Part shown: one piece after another, positions 24,304 to 34,400 of the stretch
How positions within the stretch are numbered: the first letter of the stretch is position 1
Layout: every line of letters begins with the position of its first letter
Assembly (NCBI GenBank): GCA_037074615.1
Contig: CM073558.1
Span: 4,517,501 to 4,581,500 of the forward strand
Length of the DNA: 64,000 nucleotides
Source of the DNA: Leucaena leucocephala
Taxonomy: Eukaryota; Streptophyta; Magnoliopsida; Fabales; Fabaceae
Reading direction: 5' to 3'
Made by a program: the position numbers and the translations under genes
The notes under the pieces: model-generated
The model's database searches: none
What the model was told of the DNA's origin: nothing
The model's input: only the letters and a program-made list of their open reading frames with translations

Positions 24304-24490
24304 TTAATTCAACAACAACATCAATAAATATTATCTTATTAATTAGAGTCAGACAATATTATTATACTCTATCAAAAATTAAACCTTTATATAAATCGAT
24401 GATAAAAAAATCTCACTCAATAACCTTATTAAACATTCTTTTAGTCTTCCTCTATCTTTTTACATTACTCCATATTCAACAACTGATTCA
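24304..24490 (-). mobile_element. Old 3'-end fragment of an RTE-like LINE
   Basis: It starts with a CAA run and then follows the same order as the element at 24819-25736: 'actctatcaaaaattaaa', 'aaaaaatctcactcaataacc', 'ttaaacattcttttagtcttcctcta'. It carries many substitutions and is clearly older. Sense strand is minus. Confidence 0.65.
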
Positions 24491-24551
24491 AGTAAACAAT
24501 ATTCAAATGAAAAAATCTACCCTTAATCACAGCATGCAAACTGAAACCAAT

Positions 24552-24775
24552 AATTTATGCAGGAAAAACTAAAATTGCTGAATCTTGTATGCAGGAAAAC
24601 CTACATAGTTTATGCAGGAAAAACTAAAATTGTTGAAACCAATAGCTTATGCAGGAAAAACAAAAATTGTTGAAACCAATAGTTTATGCAGGAAGAACCA
24701 AACCAATAGCTTATGCAGGAAAAACAAAAATTGTTGAAACCAATAGTTTATGCAGGAAGAACCAAATATACGGTA
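24552..24775. repeat. Minisatellite with a TTATGCAGGAA core
   Basis: Seven copies of a TATGCAGGAA-containing unit of 27-38 bp. From 24647 a higher-order unit of 64 bp (a 37-bp plus a 27-bp version) is repeated: 24647-24710 and 24711-24774. The two are identical for roughly the first 56 bases. Units are contiguous and not separated by unique spacers. It has no coding frame. Confidence 0.85.
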
Positions 24776-24800
24776 CAGTCTACTCTACACCATTGTTGAA

Positions 24801-25754
24801 TCTCCCAGTATAGCATTACAACAACAACAACAACAACAAGCCTTATCCCATTAAATGGGGTCAGCTACATGGATCATACGACGCCATTGTGCTCTATCAA
24901 AAACTAAATCCTTGGATAGGTTATTAACCAGGAGATCCCGCTCAATGACCTCTTTGAGCGTTCTCTTTGGCCTTCCTCTAGTCCTTTTAACCGGTGTCCA
25001 TACTGTTTGATCCACCCTCTTCACTGGCGCATCCCTTGACCTTCTTTGTACGTGTCCAAACCACCTAAGACGGTTCTTTACCATTTTCTCTTCAATAGGT
25101 GCCACTCCAACTCTTCCCCGTATATGTTCATTACGAATCTTATCTTTTCTTGTATGCCCACACATCCATCTCAACATCCTCATCTCAGCTACCCCAACTT
25201 TATGCTCGTGCTGTCCTTTTAAAGCCCAACATTCACTTCCATAAAGCATTACTGGTCTTATAGCAGTGCGATAAAACTTTCCTTTTACTTTATCTGGTAC
25301 TTTTCGATCACATATAACCCCAGTAGCCTTTCTCCATTTAAACCACCCAGCCTGAATTCTATGATGAACATCTTCCAAAATTTCACCGCCCTTCTATATA
25401 ATTGATCCCAAATATTTGAACTTATCTATTTGTGGAATAACTTGATCTCCCAATTTGACCTCCAGGTTACTTCTAACTTGCCTCTTATCAAAATTATAAT
25501 GCATATATTCAGTCTTACTTCTACTCAGACGGAAACCCTTCTACTCTAAAGTACTTCTCCATAAGTCAAGTTTAAAATTAATTTCTTCTCTTGATTCCCC
25601 CACCAGAACTATATCGTCCGCAAAAAGCATGCAGTTAGGGATTTCCTCTTGAATAGGCTTAGTTAGAACATCCACTACTAGATTAAATAAATAAGGACTC
25701 AAGGATGATCCCTGATGTAGACCAATCCTTATGAGATCTCCCAGTATAGCATTA
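24801..25754 (-). mobile_element. 5'-truncated RTE-like LINE with an 18-bp target-site duplication
   Basis: The insert is 24819-25736 (918 bp), flanked by perfect 18-bp copies of TCTCCCAGTATAGCATTA at 24801-24818 and 25737-25754. Read on the minus strand it begins within a reverse transcriptase (IGLHQGSSLSPYLF), has the catalytic FADD in MLFADDIVLVG, and two in-frame stops. It then gives an open 175-aa stretch (25378-24851) with YGSECWAL, MLRWMCGHTRKDKIRNE and NRLRWFGHVQRR, wording typical of plant RTE-clade LINE C-termini. It ends in a (TTG)7 tail (24819-24839). A truncated 5' end, a short simple tail and a long duplication are the marks of target-primed reverse transcription. It is not autonomous. 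Confidence 0.93.
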
Positions 25755-25916
25755 TCAGATGAAAATCAATCCAAATAGAATATGCACAGATATGTTACGC
25801 GGTTCTTTATATTTCATCCTACAAAGATAAGATACAACTATACATAACAGAGTGGTATTATTTATATATACATACATATAAACTAAACAAACTGATACAA
25901 AAAGAAGTGGCGCCTT

Positions 25917-27673
25917 TCAGATCTCTCCCCTATATCCGCCAGAACCAAAATAGTCCCTTCTGCCATATGCAATGGCCATGCTTTTCTGATGTTCTAGCTT
26001 GGGACAGTCGCGAATGCGGTGACCAAGCCCACCACAATAGGCACAACCCTTGACCCCACTTTTACCAGTGATTTCATCATCATCATCCCTTGGATCATTC
26101 AAATCTGCTAAAACAATGCGCTGTTTTGCTTCTTGCAACAGATGTTTCAAATCAAGCAATGTTGTCTCACTTTGATTCTTGTTTATGAATGTTGTTGCTA
26201 TGCCTGTCTTGCCACATCTTCCAGTTCGACCAATCCTATGAACATAATTTTTTATCTCATCAGGCATGTCATAGTTAATAACATGCCGAATATCAGGGAA
26301 ATCCAACCCCTTGGATGCAACATCGTTGCAACCAACACATCTTTCTTCCCAGACTTAAAGGCTGCAATGCAATGGCATACTCTCTTTCTTCCTGATATTT
26401 GCCTCCATGAACAGCCACTGCTCCAACTCCTTTCAGGAGAAGATATTCATGAATGCCATCCACATCTGCTTTGTTCTCACAGAATATTAAAACTGGAGGT
26501 GGGGTTTTTTGCAGGCACTCAAGCCAATAAACTATTTTCGCCTCTTGCTTAACATACTCCACTTTCTGGATTACATCAAGATTTGCTGCCCCTGCTTGCC
26601 CCACATTGACAATAACAGGTTTCACTACGGCATTTCTAGCAAAATTCTGAATCTTAGTCGGCATGGTGGCAGAAAATAAGAGAGTCTGCTTTTGAGCTTT
26701 CAAGTGATCAAACACTTCTCTTATGTCATCTTCGAATCCCAAATCTACCAATCTATCAGCCTCACCTAATGTTAAATACCTGCAACTATCAAGGTTCATT
26801 TTTTTCTTTGCCAGCATATCCTTCAACTTCCCGGGGGTCGCAACAACAATATGAACACCCTCTTCACAACATCTAGCTGAGATCTCATTTCCACTCCACC
26901 AATACAAAGCAAAGGCCTAAGTTCAGGATATTCAGCTTCTCTCAATGGTATCAGAAACTGTTCAACCACCTCGTAAGTTTGTCTAGCCAGTTCCCTCGAA
27001 GGACAAACAATCAAACCAAATGGATCTTCTGGAACAATAGGCATCCTAATTTCCTCCTACAAAGCCAGCATGATCATTGGCAACACAAAGACGAGTTTTC
27101 CTGATCCGGTGAATGCAATCCCAATCATATCCCTCCCAGATAAGATCACAGGAAGGCCTTGCACTTGAATAGGTGTTGGCTGCACAATCCCTTTGACTTT
27201 CAACTTGTTCAAAATTGACTCAGGAAACCTCATATCCTTGAAATTCTTAATTGGAGGTGGGATATCTTCACCGTCAACTATTATATGCCACTGCTTCCGA
27301 ATCAAATCACGTTGCTTTTTAGACATTCTTCTAATGGGTAAAGGTGGCTTCCATCCTGTAGGCAAAGGCTCTGTATAAGTGATTCCCTTAGCCAATTCTC
27401 GAACAGACATTTGGTATTTTCGATCAGATAAGTTCTCAATCATCTCCTTTTCCTGTCGAACAACCTGCTCTGTCGGACTAATTTCAGGTTGATCCCGTTT
27501 CAATTGGGAAGCCTTAACCAGAAGACTTGGTTTAGCTTCCGCCACTCTTGACTTCTCCCAATCGTCATCAACCGTGAAGGAAGATTTCCCTTCTCGTTCA
27601 AGAACCTTCTGAGCATCCATGGCCCTCCGTTTGGCCACGGCACATACTCCACGTAATCATCATCTACTTCCAT
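25917..27673 (-). pseudogene. DEAD-box RNA helicase RH35 (DDX41/Abstrakt) pseudogene, full length
   Basis: Covers the whole protein without introns, from MEVDDDYVEYVP to a zinc knuckle CAYCGGLGHRIRDC and the C-terminus DYFGSGGYRGEI. This is the RH35/RH43 architecture (DDX41 group, linked to splicing). It is broken several ways. There is a 1-base loss near 27636, and a codon loss in Walker A (GSGK followed directly by L; the Thr is missing). An in-frame TAG lies at 27059-27057 and another frameshift near 26865. The DEAD motif reads GEAD. Two more 1-base losses fall near 26360 and 26320, and two residues are missing in KQRI-VLADL. SATMP and HRIGRTGR survive. Whether it arose as a retrocopy or from an intronless parent is open; I see no poly(A) tract. 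Confidence 0.93.
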
Positions 27674-27839
27674 ATCAACTTCAAAATCGCAATTCCTATA
27701 ATGAATTAACAACAAATTATTGCCAATAGATGTAACAAAAACAAGAGAACTTGACAAAAACACTAATTTTGGTATCGCACGAGATTTTCACATCAAACAC
27801 TAGTTCATCACCCACTATGTTCGTTAAAAATAGGAACCT

Positions 27840-28575
27840 TGCCTTCTAGAAATGAAGAACAAAGCGGTGATAACCGAAGATGATCTCCAATAAGGAAGAA
27901 CAAAGCGGCACCCAGCTTCTCACAGTCGGTTACTGTAGTTCCCGTCGGAGTTCACTTAGAAATGCGGAGTCAGGGATACAGCCACCGACCTAACTTTTTA
28001 GCCGCCAGCCATATCGCTAATATAAAAATAATTATCTCTATTTTTTTAAAATTTAAACATATAAAACCCTATTATTTTTATTTCATTTTTTTATTTTCAC
28101 TTCTTCCATATTATTTTATAGCTTTTTTTGATGAAAATTAAAAATAAAAATAAAAATAATTTCTATTATGCTAAAAAAAATATTTAATTTTATTTTCACT
28201 TTATTACTTCTACTTTCATGTCACCAAACATGCCCTTTAGCTTTCGGGGACGACATCCAGGAGGCGACATAGACTACATATTTGGCCTACTGTGCTTCAA
28301 TGGACGTTTTTTACTTTTTGAACAGCTACAAATAACCGCTACGATGACTATCAATATAAACACACATTAACACAAACATGTCAATGACTCGAGCCATGGA
28401 CCTCTGCAAAGCGAAGTGGAAAAGCTAGCCGGTGACAATCAAAGTAAAAAAATTGAATATGCCTATTACAATGCAGGAGTTTTCTGATGGAAAACAAATG
28501 TCAAAGAAGGTTGCTGATGTGGCTGGCTGGGATCTTATTCAATGTTGACTAATCTGTCTTGCAACTGATGTGCAG
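27840..28575. other. Flank of the helicase pseudogene; possible intron remnant of the COQ5 fragment
   Basis: Positions 27840-27965 may be the former 5' leader of the helicase copy. Positions 28010-28240 are AT-rich with a MITE-like 'caccaaacatgcccttt' end. Positions 28240-28575 are of mixed composition and unrecognised, apart from a good 3' splice site (gatgtgcag) at 28575 that precedes the COQ5 exon. Confidence 0.4.
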
Positions 28576-28678
28576 GATAAATATGCTTCAATGATTGTCG
28601 ATGCTGGGTTCCAGAAAGTCGAGTATGAGAATCTGGTTGGGAGGCGTGATTGCGATCCATTCGGGATTGAAAGTCTGA
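28576..28678 (+). pseudogene. COQ5 (ubiquinone C-methyltransferase) last-exon fragment
   Basis: Read from just after a tgcag acceptor: DKYASMIVDAGFQKVEYENL, then, after one extra base near 28640, VIAIHSGLKV and a stop at 28676-28678. This is the conserved C-terminus of COQ5/UbiE-type methyltransferases (usually VEYENLVGGVVAIHSGLK). COQ5 methylates the benzoquinone ring during ubiquinone synthesis in mitochondria. Only about 34 codons are present and the methyltransferase core is absent. The retained splice acceptor shows that it came from genomic DNA, not from an mRNA copy. Confidence 0.88.
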
Positions 28679-28900
28679 TGGTGCATGCGTATTTCTAAGC
28701 TACACAGCGTGGAGATAAAGCATATGATCCAGCGCTGGAGCTCGCCGTCGTCTCTCTGCAGCGTCCTCCGTCGCTGGAGCTCGCCGGTGGACCTACAAGA
28801 TTCCGCTGTCATGGCATGGGATATACGCCTGACTCCCACTCACTTTTTTCTGTCTTCCTTTTAGTTATAAGGCGTCAAGCGAAAACGCCGAAATTCTTCC
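28679..28900. other. Spacer between the two gene fragments
   Basis: 222 bp of moderately GC-rich DNA. A 14-base string, GCTGGAGCTCGCCG, occurs twice (about 28734 and 28773). It may be former 3' UTR of the COQ5 piece, former promoter of the HGPRT piece, or sequence from a third source. No gene was recognised. Confidence 0.4.
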
Positions 28901-29178
28901 ATGGCTTTGGATAGGCCACATAGAGAAGATCCTTTGGAATGAGGACCAAATCGCCCGCCAAGTCTCTGAGCTCGCCGCTCAAATCCCCGATGACTTCCGT
29001 TGCTCTTCTTCGCCGGTTTTAGTCGGTGTTTTTTGCCGACCTTGTTGGCAAAATCCAGCTTCCCGTTTCCGTCGATTTCGTTCGAGCTCAATCTTACGGT
29101 TCTGGAACCTGCTCAAATGGTGCACCGGTCATTTCCTCTGATTTGAAGGTGGACGTCCAAGGCCGCCATGTAGTTCTG
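28901..29178 (+). pseudogene. Hypoxanthine-guanine phosphoribosyltransferase first-exon fragment
   Basis: Begins ATGGCTTTGGA at 28901. After a frameshift it reads HIEKILWNEDQIARQVSE, LAAQIPDDFRCSSSPVLVGV. A deletion then removes the segment equivalent to VATGAFL (the pyrophosphate-binding loop region). It resumes with ADLVGKIQLPVSVDFVRAQS, YGSGTCSNGAPVISSDLKVD and VQGRHVVL, and stops exactly at a GT (29179). The next exon, which would carry the PRPP-binding loop (VEDIVDTGNTL in the family), is not found downstream. HGPRT salvages purine bases (Arabidopsis At1g71750). The fragment cannot be functional. Confidence 0.9.
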
Positions 29179-30738
29179 GTACAGTTGCTCTCCTACCCTC
29201 GCTTGTTTTTGTCACCGTAGAATATGTTGAGTTGATAAAAATGCTTTGAGAGGATTCTTCGTAGACCACCTGAACTGTGCTTTGGTGAAATTACTGTATG
29301 TTTCATTCTATGCAATTGGAAAGAGCTTGAAGAAATGGAATAAAAATGAGATAACGCTTTTGTGGTAGTTAGTTGGTTAATTCGAAATAACAGCTGGAAT
29401 GTTATTAGGTTCTTTATTTGAAAAACAAATGTGAAGAAAATATTGACCATTTTTAATAATTTATTATTAATAATAAAAATTTAATAATAATTATTTAAAT
29501 ATTTATTTATTTATTTAAAGTTATTTTTTAAATAAATTTTTCTTTAAATTTTTTTAAAAAAAATCTATTCAAACAGGGTTTAATAGGTTGGAGTATTTTA
29601 TTTAAAAGAATAAATCAAATCAATTAATCAGCTAGATATTTTAGATATGCTGCAATATTTAATCAGGATATCTATCTAATTAAATATAATATAAATTACA
29701 CGATAGATTTAATTTATATCATAAATAATATATTATTATATTCAACATATCAAGATATCATGGTTAATAATTCAAATGAATTCATATTAAATTTTTTTTT
29801 TAAATAGCTAAGAAATCGTATCAACTCATGAATACTTTGCCTTCCCAAAATATCCCTACCCTCTTTTTTTGTTAATTTAAAAAAAAATTAAATTTACTTA
29901 CAATTTAAATATCTGATAAAATTTCTCTTTTTTCTAAACGATATCAATATTAGATAGAACAAATCATTAATTATTTTTAGACTTAAATTTAAACATTTAA
30001 AAGTTATAATACCCTTCTAACAAAATTAAAAAAAAAAAACAAAACTCTGCTTCAATTGAAAGCACACGGGCCCTCAAGATTTTTTTCTCTTCTTTTCACT
30101 CACTATTCTCTCTTGTGTGGTGTACTTTACTCAAAATGATACGCATCTGGATTCTTATGGATAGTTATTTTGAATGTTTAGATTTTTAAAGAATAAGACT
30201 CGTTTATTTCTTATGCCTTCACATATTCATTTCATTCATTTCTTAAAATATCTCATTTATCTCTTCTGATGGAGCATTTAGGCACTTCTGCAATGAAGCA
30301 TTTATTTAATGGCCGAGGACGAGGGGATCATGGGTGGCAAACTTTGGCTTCCAAAACGACAAAAATTTTAAGCCCTATTTGGTAGGAGGTATTGGGAGGT
30401 CAAGATTGGGATTGAGACCAGCCATGTAGAAGGGATTTTGATAAAACTCATTGGGGGATTAAAACTTTTCATACCAAAATTGCCCTCCATTCTCAACACA
30501 TGCACTTCCGTCTCCAATCGCCAATAGTATTTGACCCTTTAATTTAAAAAAAAAAAAAAGGCTTGCCTCTTGAACTCAAAATAAAAGAAGTTACAAATTA
30601 ATTTATTTCCCCTCCCTCATTCTCAATGACTTTATTTAAAATTATCATTTTCTCAAGAGGGGTTGTATCAATGACTCTAAAATCTTGTATGTAAGCCATT
30701 CTATTAATAAATCATAATATTTGCAAGTAATCAGTAGC

Positions 30739-30778
<40 letters not shown>

Positions 30779-31482
30779 ACTCTCTCCATTTCAAGAGGAT
30801 GTGAATTAAAGTAATCATATAATTAAACGATGCCCTCGTATGGCACAATAATAATAATAATGCATGAAATGAAAATCATACGGGAAAAAAAATATTAAGA
30901 TATAAAATCATCTTACCTTTGAAAAAAAACAAGACACCCTAAAATGTGTTAAGTAATCATTACAATAATGTAATTAGACATTGCAAACCCCCTTTTCTCC
31001 AGAGGGGGAAAGGCAAGTAATTTACCTTTTTAAGTTATATTCAACATGGGTCAACGGCTTGAGACTTTGACAAAGTTCAAAAGCACATGAGGAAAAAGGT
31101 AAAAATATTTAATAGAGCACAAGTGATCAACATTCTAAATAAAAGATTGCATAACAGGATAAAAAAACAGATCAAGATATTTCTAGAATTCTCCTTTTGT
31201 GCATAAGAAGACTGCTATTAAAAGTTCCTAGAGCAAATAACTTACACAGATCCTGAACCAACTTGTCAAATCTACATCTTTGAGCGTCATTCTTCAGTAA
31301 ATTTTTAAGTCATGAATCACAAACTGCAGATAATTAACGCAAAAATAGCTTCAAGGAAGTTATTGCACACTACATAATGGATCTATAGAGAGTTTATCAG
31401 AGTGAATCAAAGTACATACCAAATTTGTGGAAGGGCCAGCAAGCCAAGTATGTAAAAGAAACTTGTCTATGGCTGATTTGGA
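29179..31482. other. Intergenic, repeat-rich
   Basis: No gene. It contains a diverged copy 3 of dispersed repeat R (29875-30030), a block starting 'ccctatttggtaggagg' near 30362 that resembles a MITE end, and a (TA)n run at 30743-30774. The 3' flank of TOPLESS occupies the right end. Confidence 0.45.
29875..30030. repeat. Dispersed repeat R, copy 3 (diverged)
   Basis: Shares, in order, 'aaatttacttacaatttaaa', 'atttctctttt', 'gatatcaatattaga', 'cttaaatttaaacattta-aagtt' and 'aatacccttctaa' with copies 1 and 2, in the same orientation but with more changes. Confidence 0.45.
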
Positions 31483-34400
31483 TCATCTCTGAGCTTGATC
31501 CGAGGAAGCTCCAACTGTAGAAGCCGCTATGCTGCTTGCTGACCCATTCTCGATGGGCGGAGGCACGCCCCACTTGCCTTCAGACTCGAGGGGTTCAAAG
31601 ACATGAACTCCACCATCTGACAGTCCAACAGCAAACTGATTGGGTTCTTGTGGATGTGCAGCAATCACAAGTGGCTGTACACTGGAACTGCTTCACACAA
31701 AACAAAAGTTTTAAGTTTACCAATAAGCACGACACAAGAAGTTTGATAAGCTTCGTAGAGAATTAATCAACAAGTCTCCTCCTACTAGATAGGATCAGCT
31801 ATATAGATCACATGACGCCATTGTAATAAACAAAATTTTTAAATAGATTGTTAACAAATAGGTCATGATAACTTCATTATTGAACAAATAGGCCCTCTTT
31901 GGTCTTCTTCTGCCTCTTTTTAGTGGACTCCATCTCTGTTAGATTGTAACCAAAGACTCCAATAGTTTAAAGGTTTATAATCATTAAATTCACAGGAAAT
32001 CTATTCCACATATGCAAGCCACAGTGTCTACTTTCACATAAACTATTTTCTTGAAGAATTAGTTCCTGGTATACAAGGGAGTGCAAGATTCTTATCCTTG
32101 AAAGGATTTGTATCCATCAAATGAAAACATCTGCCAACTGCACCCAACTTCAATGTGAAGTTTTATCCCAGAAATAACTTGGTGGATTTAGCTGTAATTT
32201 CTATACAAGAGTTTTGGAAATTAGTTTCATAAGTTATTGACAACAAGAGTACAGATAATTGACTGACACTAAAGGAACATGTTTTATGCCAGGTGAGACA
32301 AATCGAATGAATAAACACAAGTCAGCTGGTGAAAGAAGGCATCACCTCACGCTTGAAGGAAGATAAGCAGAAGGATTGATGCAACACCGTAATCTAAGGT
32401 TTGAAGCGCTAAATACAGAGACTGTTGCATCTAAAAAGCTGGCATATATCAGTTGGCTATCACATGAGAAAGTCGCGTGTGATATTGGAGCAGCAGAATC
32501 TCGGGGGAACCACTACAATTCAAATTAGTTATATAAATATATAATTGAGTAAAGTTAATCACATAAAACACCTGGACCTTAATGTTTACCTGCTTCAGAC
32601 ATTCTAGTTTCGATGTTTCATAAATTGCAAGTTGAGTTTCATGTACAACCAAGAAGTGTATCTGATCCAGATGAAACTGTACACGAGTATCGGACATCGC
32701 TGTTGGAGCTCTCCCAGCAGGAAGCTGTAAAAATCTGGTCTTCTGCTTTTCCCATCCATCAGTATTCCAAACACATAGCTGCAAAACACAGAACTCGGTG
32801 ATGAAATGATGACTATCAACATGATACCTTCTAAAGACAGCATTGCCAATGTTATGTAAATTAGATTCTGGATCTGCAGAAAAGGTATGCATTTATTACC
32901 TGAGCATCAGACCCAGATGATACTAGCACATTCAACACATGAGAGAAAGCAAGACCGGTTATTCTTTTAGTGTGACCTTTCAGTTTACTTTTAACCTGCA
33001 CAAAGAGCTCTCCATAAACATCAAGGATCTAATCACAAGTCCTGATACTGTTTCAGACATTAGACGGTATGGATACCTCGTCCACACGAACGTTATATAT
33101 CTGAATGGTGGAATCATCCATGCCAATGGCAATAATATTGTTATCCTGGGGATGGAAAGCAAGAAAGGTGGCTGCAGGTGGTGGAGGCATGAATGTTGTC
33201 ATTGTCTGCAAGTAAGCAAAGATCAAGATTGAATCAATTGCGACACAAAAATATGAATAAACAACAAGGGCTAGTAGATCACCTTAAAAGTCATCATATT
33301 GAACAAGGAAATCTTCCCTCCAGATGCGGACATTACATAAGAATCATTTTTGGAGAGAGCAAAGCAGGGCACAGCATCCTCGGGATTGCTGTCGGCAATG
33401 TCATTGGTCATCAGGATGCCACTTGATGGTTGCCACAACTGGGGTGACACGCTAGCAGTAGCCTGCAGGTTGAAGAACCAATATAAAGAAATAACATGAT
33501 TCCTATTCCAAATTTTATCATAGAAGAACATGATATAGGTAAATTCACATAATCTCACACCACACCTTGCCAGAAGAGTTTCGCTCACTCCGCTGCCATT
33601 TCCATAGCAAATGAATAGCATTTGATGATAACGCCAATATAGCATTACCTGAATTTGTATATATCAACCTTGATATCTGCCATAAAAAGAAATTGAGATA
33701 ATCAGGATTCAGGGCATCCTCTCTTTTGGAGCCAACAAAGTAGAGAGCGAAGATAGCACATAAATAACATACCTTTGTCACTCTTACATTCTCAGGTAGT
33801 TTCATGGATCTACACTGAGATGGTTCACTGATTTCAGTGAGCTTCCATATCTTTGACTTGTCATTGGACTCTTCAGTTATTCTAGGTTTGACATCACCCA
33901 AGTTTCGGGTATCGCCATTCTGAAAAGATGCAATCAACTTGTCAGTTAAATAGTTTATGGTACCAGTCATGACGAGATGCGCTCTACAATCCCAGAAAGG
34001 ATCAGCATGATAAAATGCATCATTTATGCCATGATGTGTATGTTGAGAAACAAAGAAGAAAAAACTCTAGAAGTAGCATGCAGAAAAAAATGACAAGTTT
34101 TAATTCTATGAAAAGTTCCAACGGACCATTCCAGCAATAGCTACCACAGATGAGCCCCTCTCTGCAAGTGCAGCACTAGTTGCAACAGCAGCCGCAGCTG
34201 AAATAGGATTTATTGTAGGCTGCTCCAAAACAAGCATTACATTAGACTTTGTTGATAAATTCAGGAGAGCACCATGACATTCTAGAAGTTTACCTTTGTC
34301 ATGGCTTCAGATGTTCTAGATGAGTCATATAAAGAATTCTCAAAAGCACGCAACAATCGAATACCATCTGCATTGGCTAAAATTTTAATCCCATTTTCAT

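Noticed and set aside
24552..24775. CRISPR-like spaced repeat array
   Set aside because: Repeats are contiguous with no unique spacers, in a plant genome. It is a minisatellite.
26133..26552. 139-aa open frame on the plus strand
   Set aside because: Antisense to the helicase pseudogene.
28588..29091. Two minus-strand open frames of 76-83 aa
   Set aside because: Antisense to the COQ5 and HGPRT fragments, whose plus-strand translations match known families.
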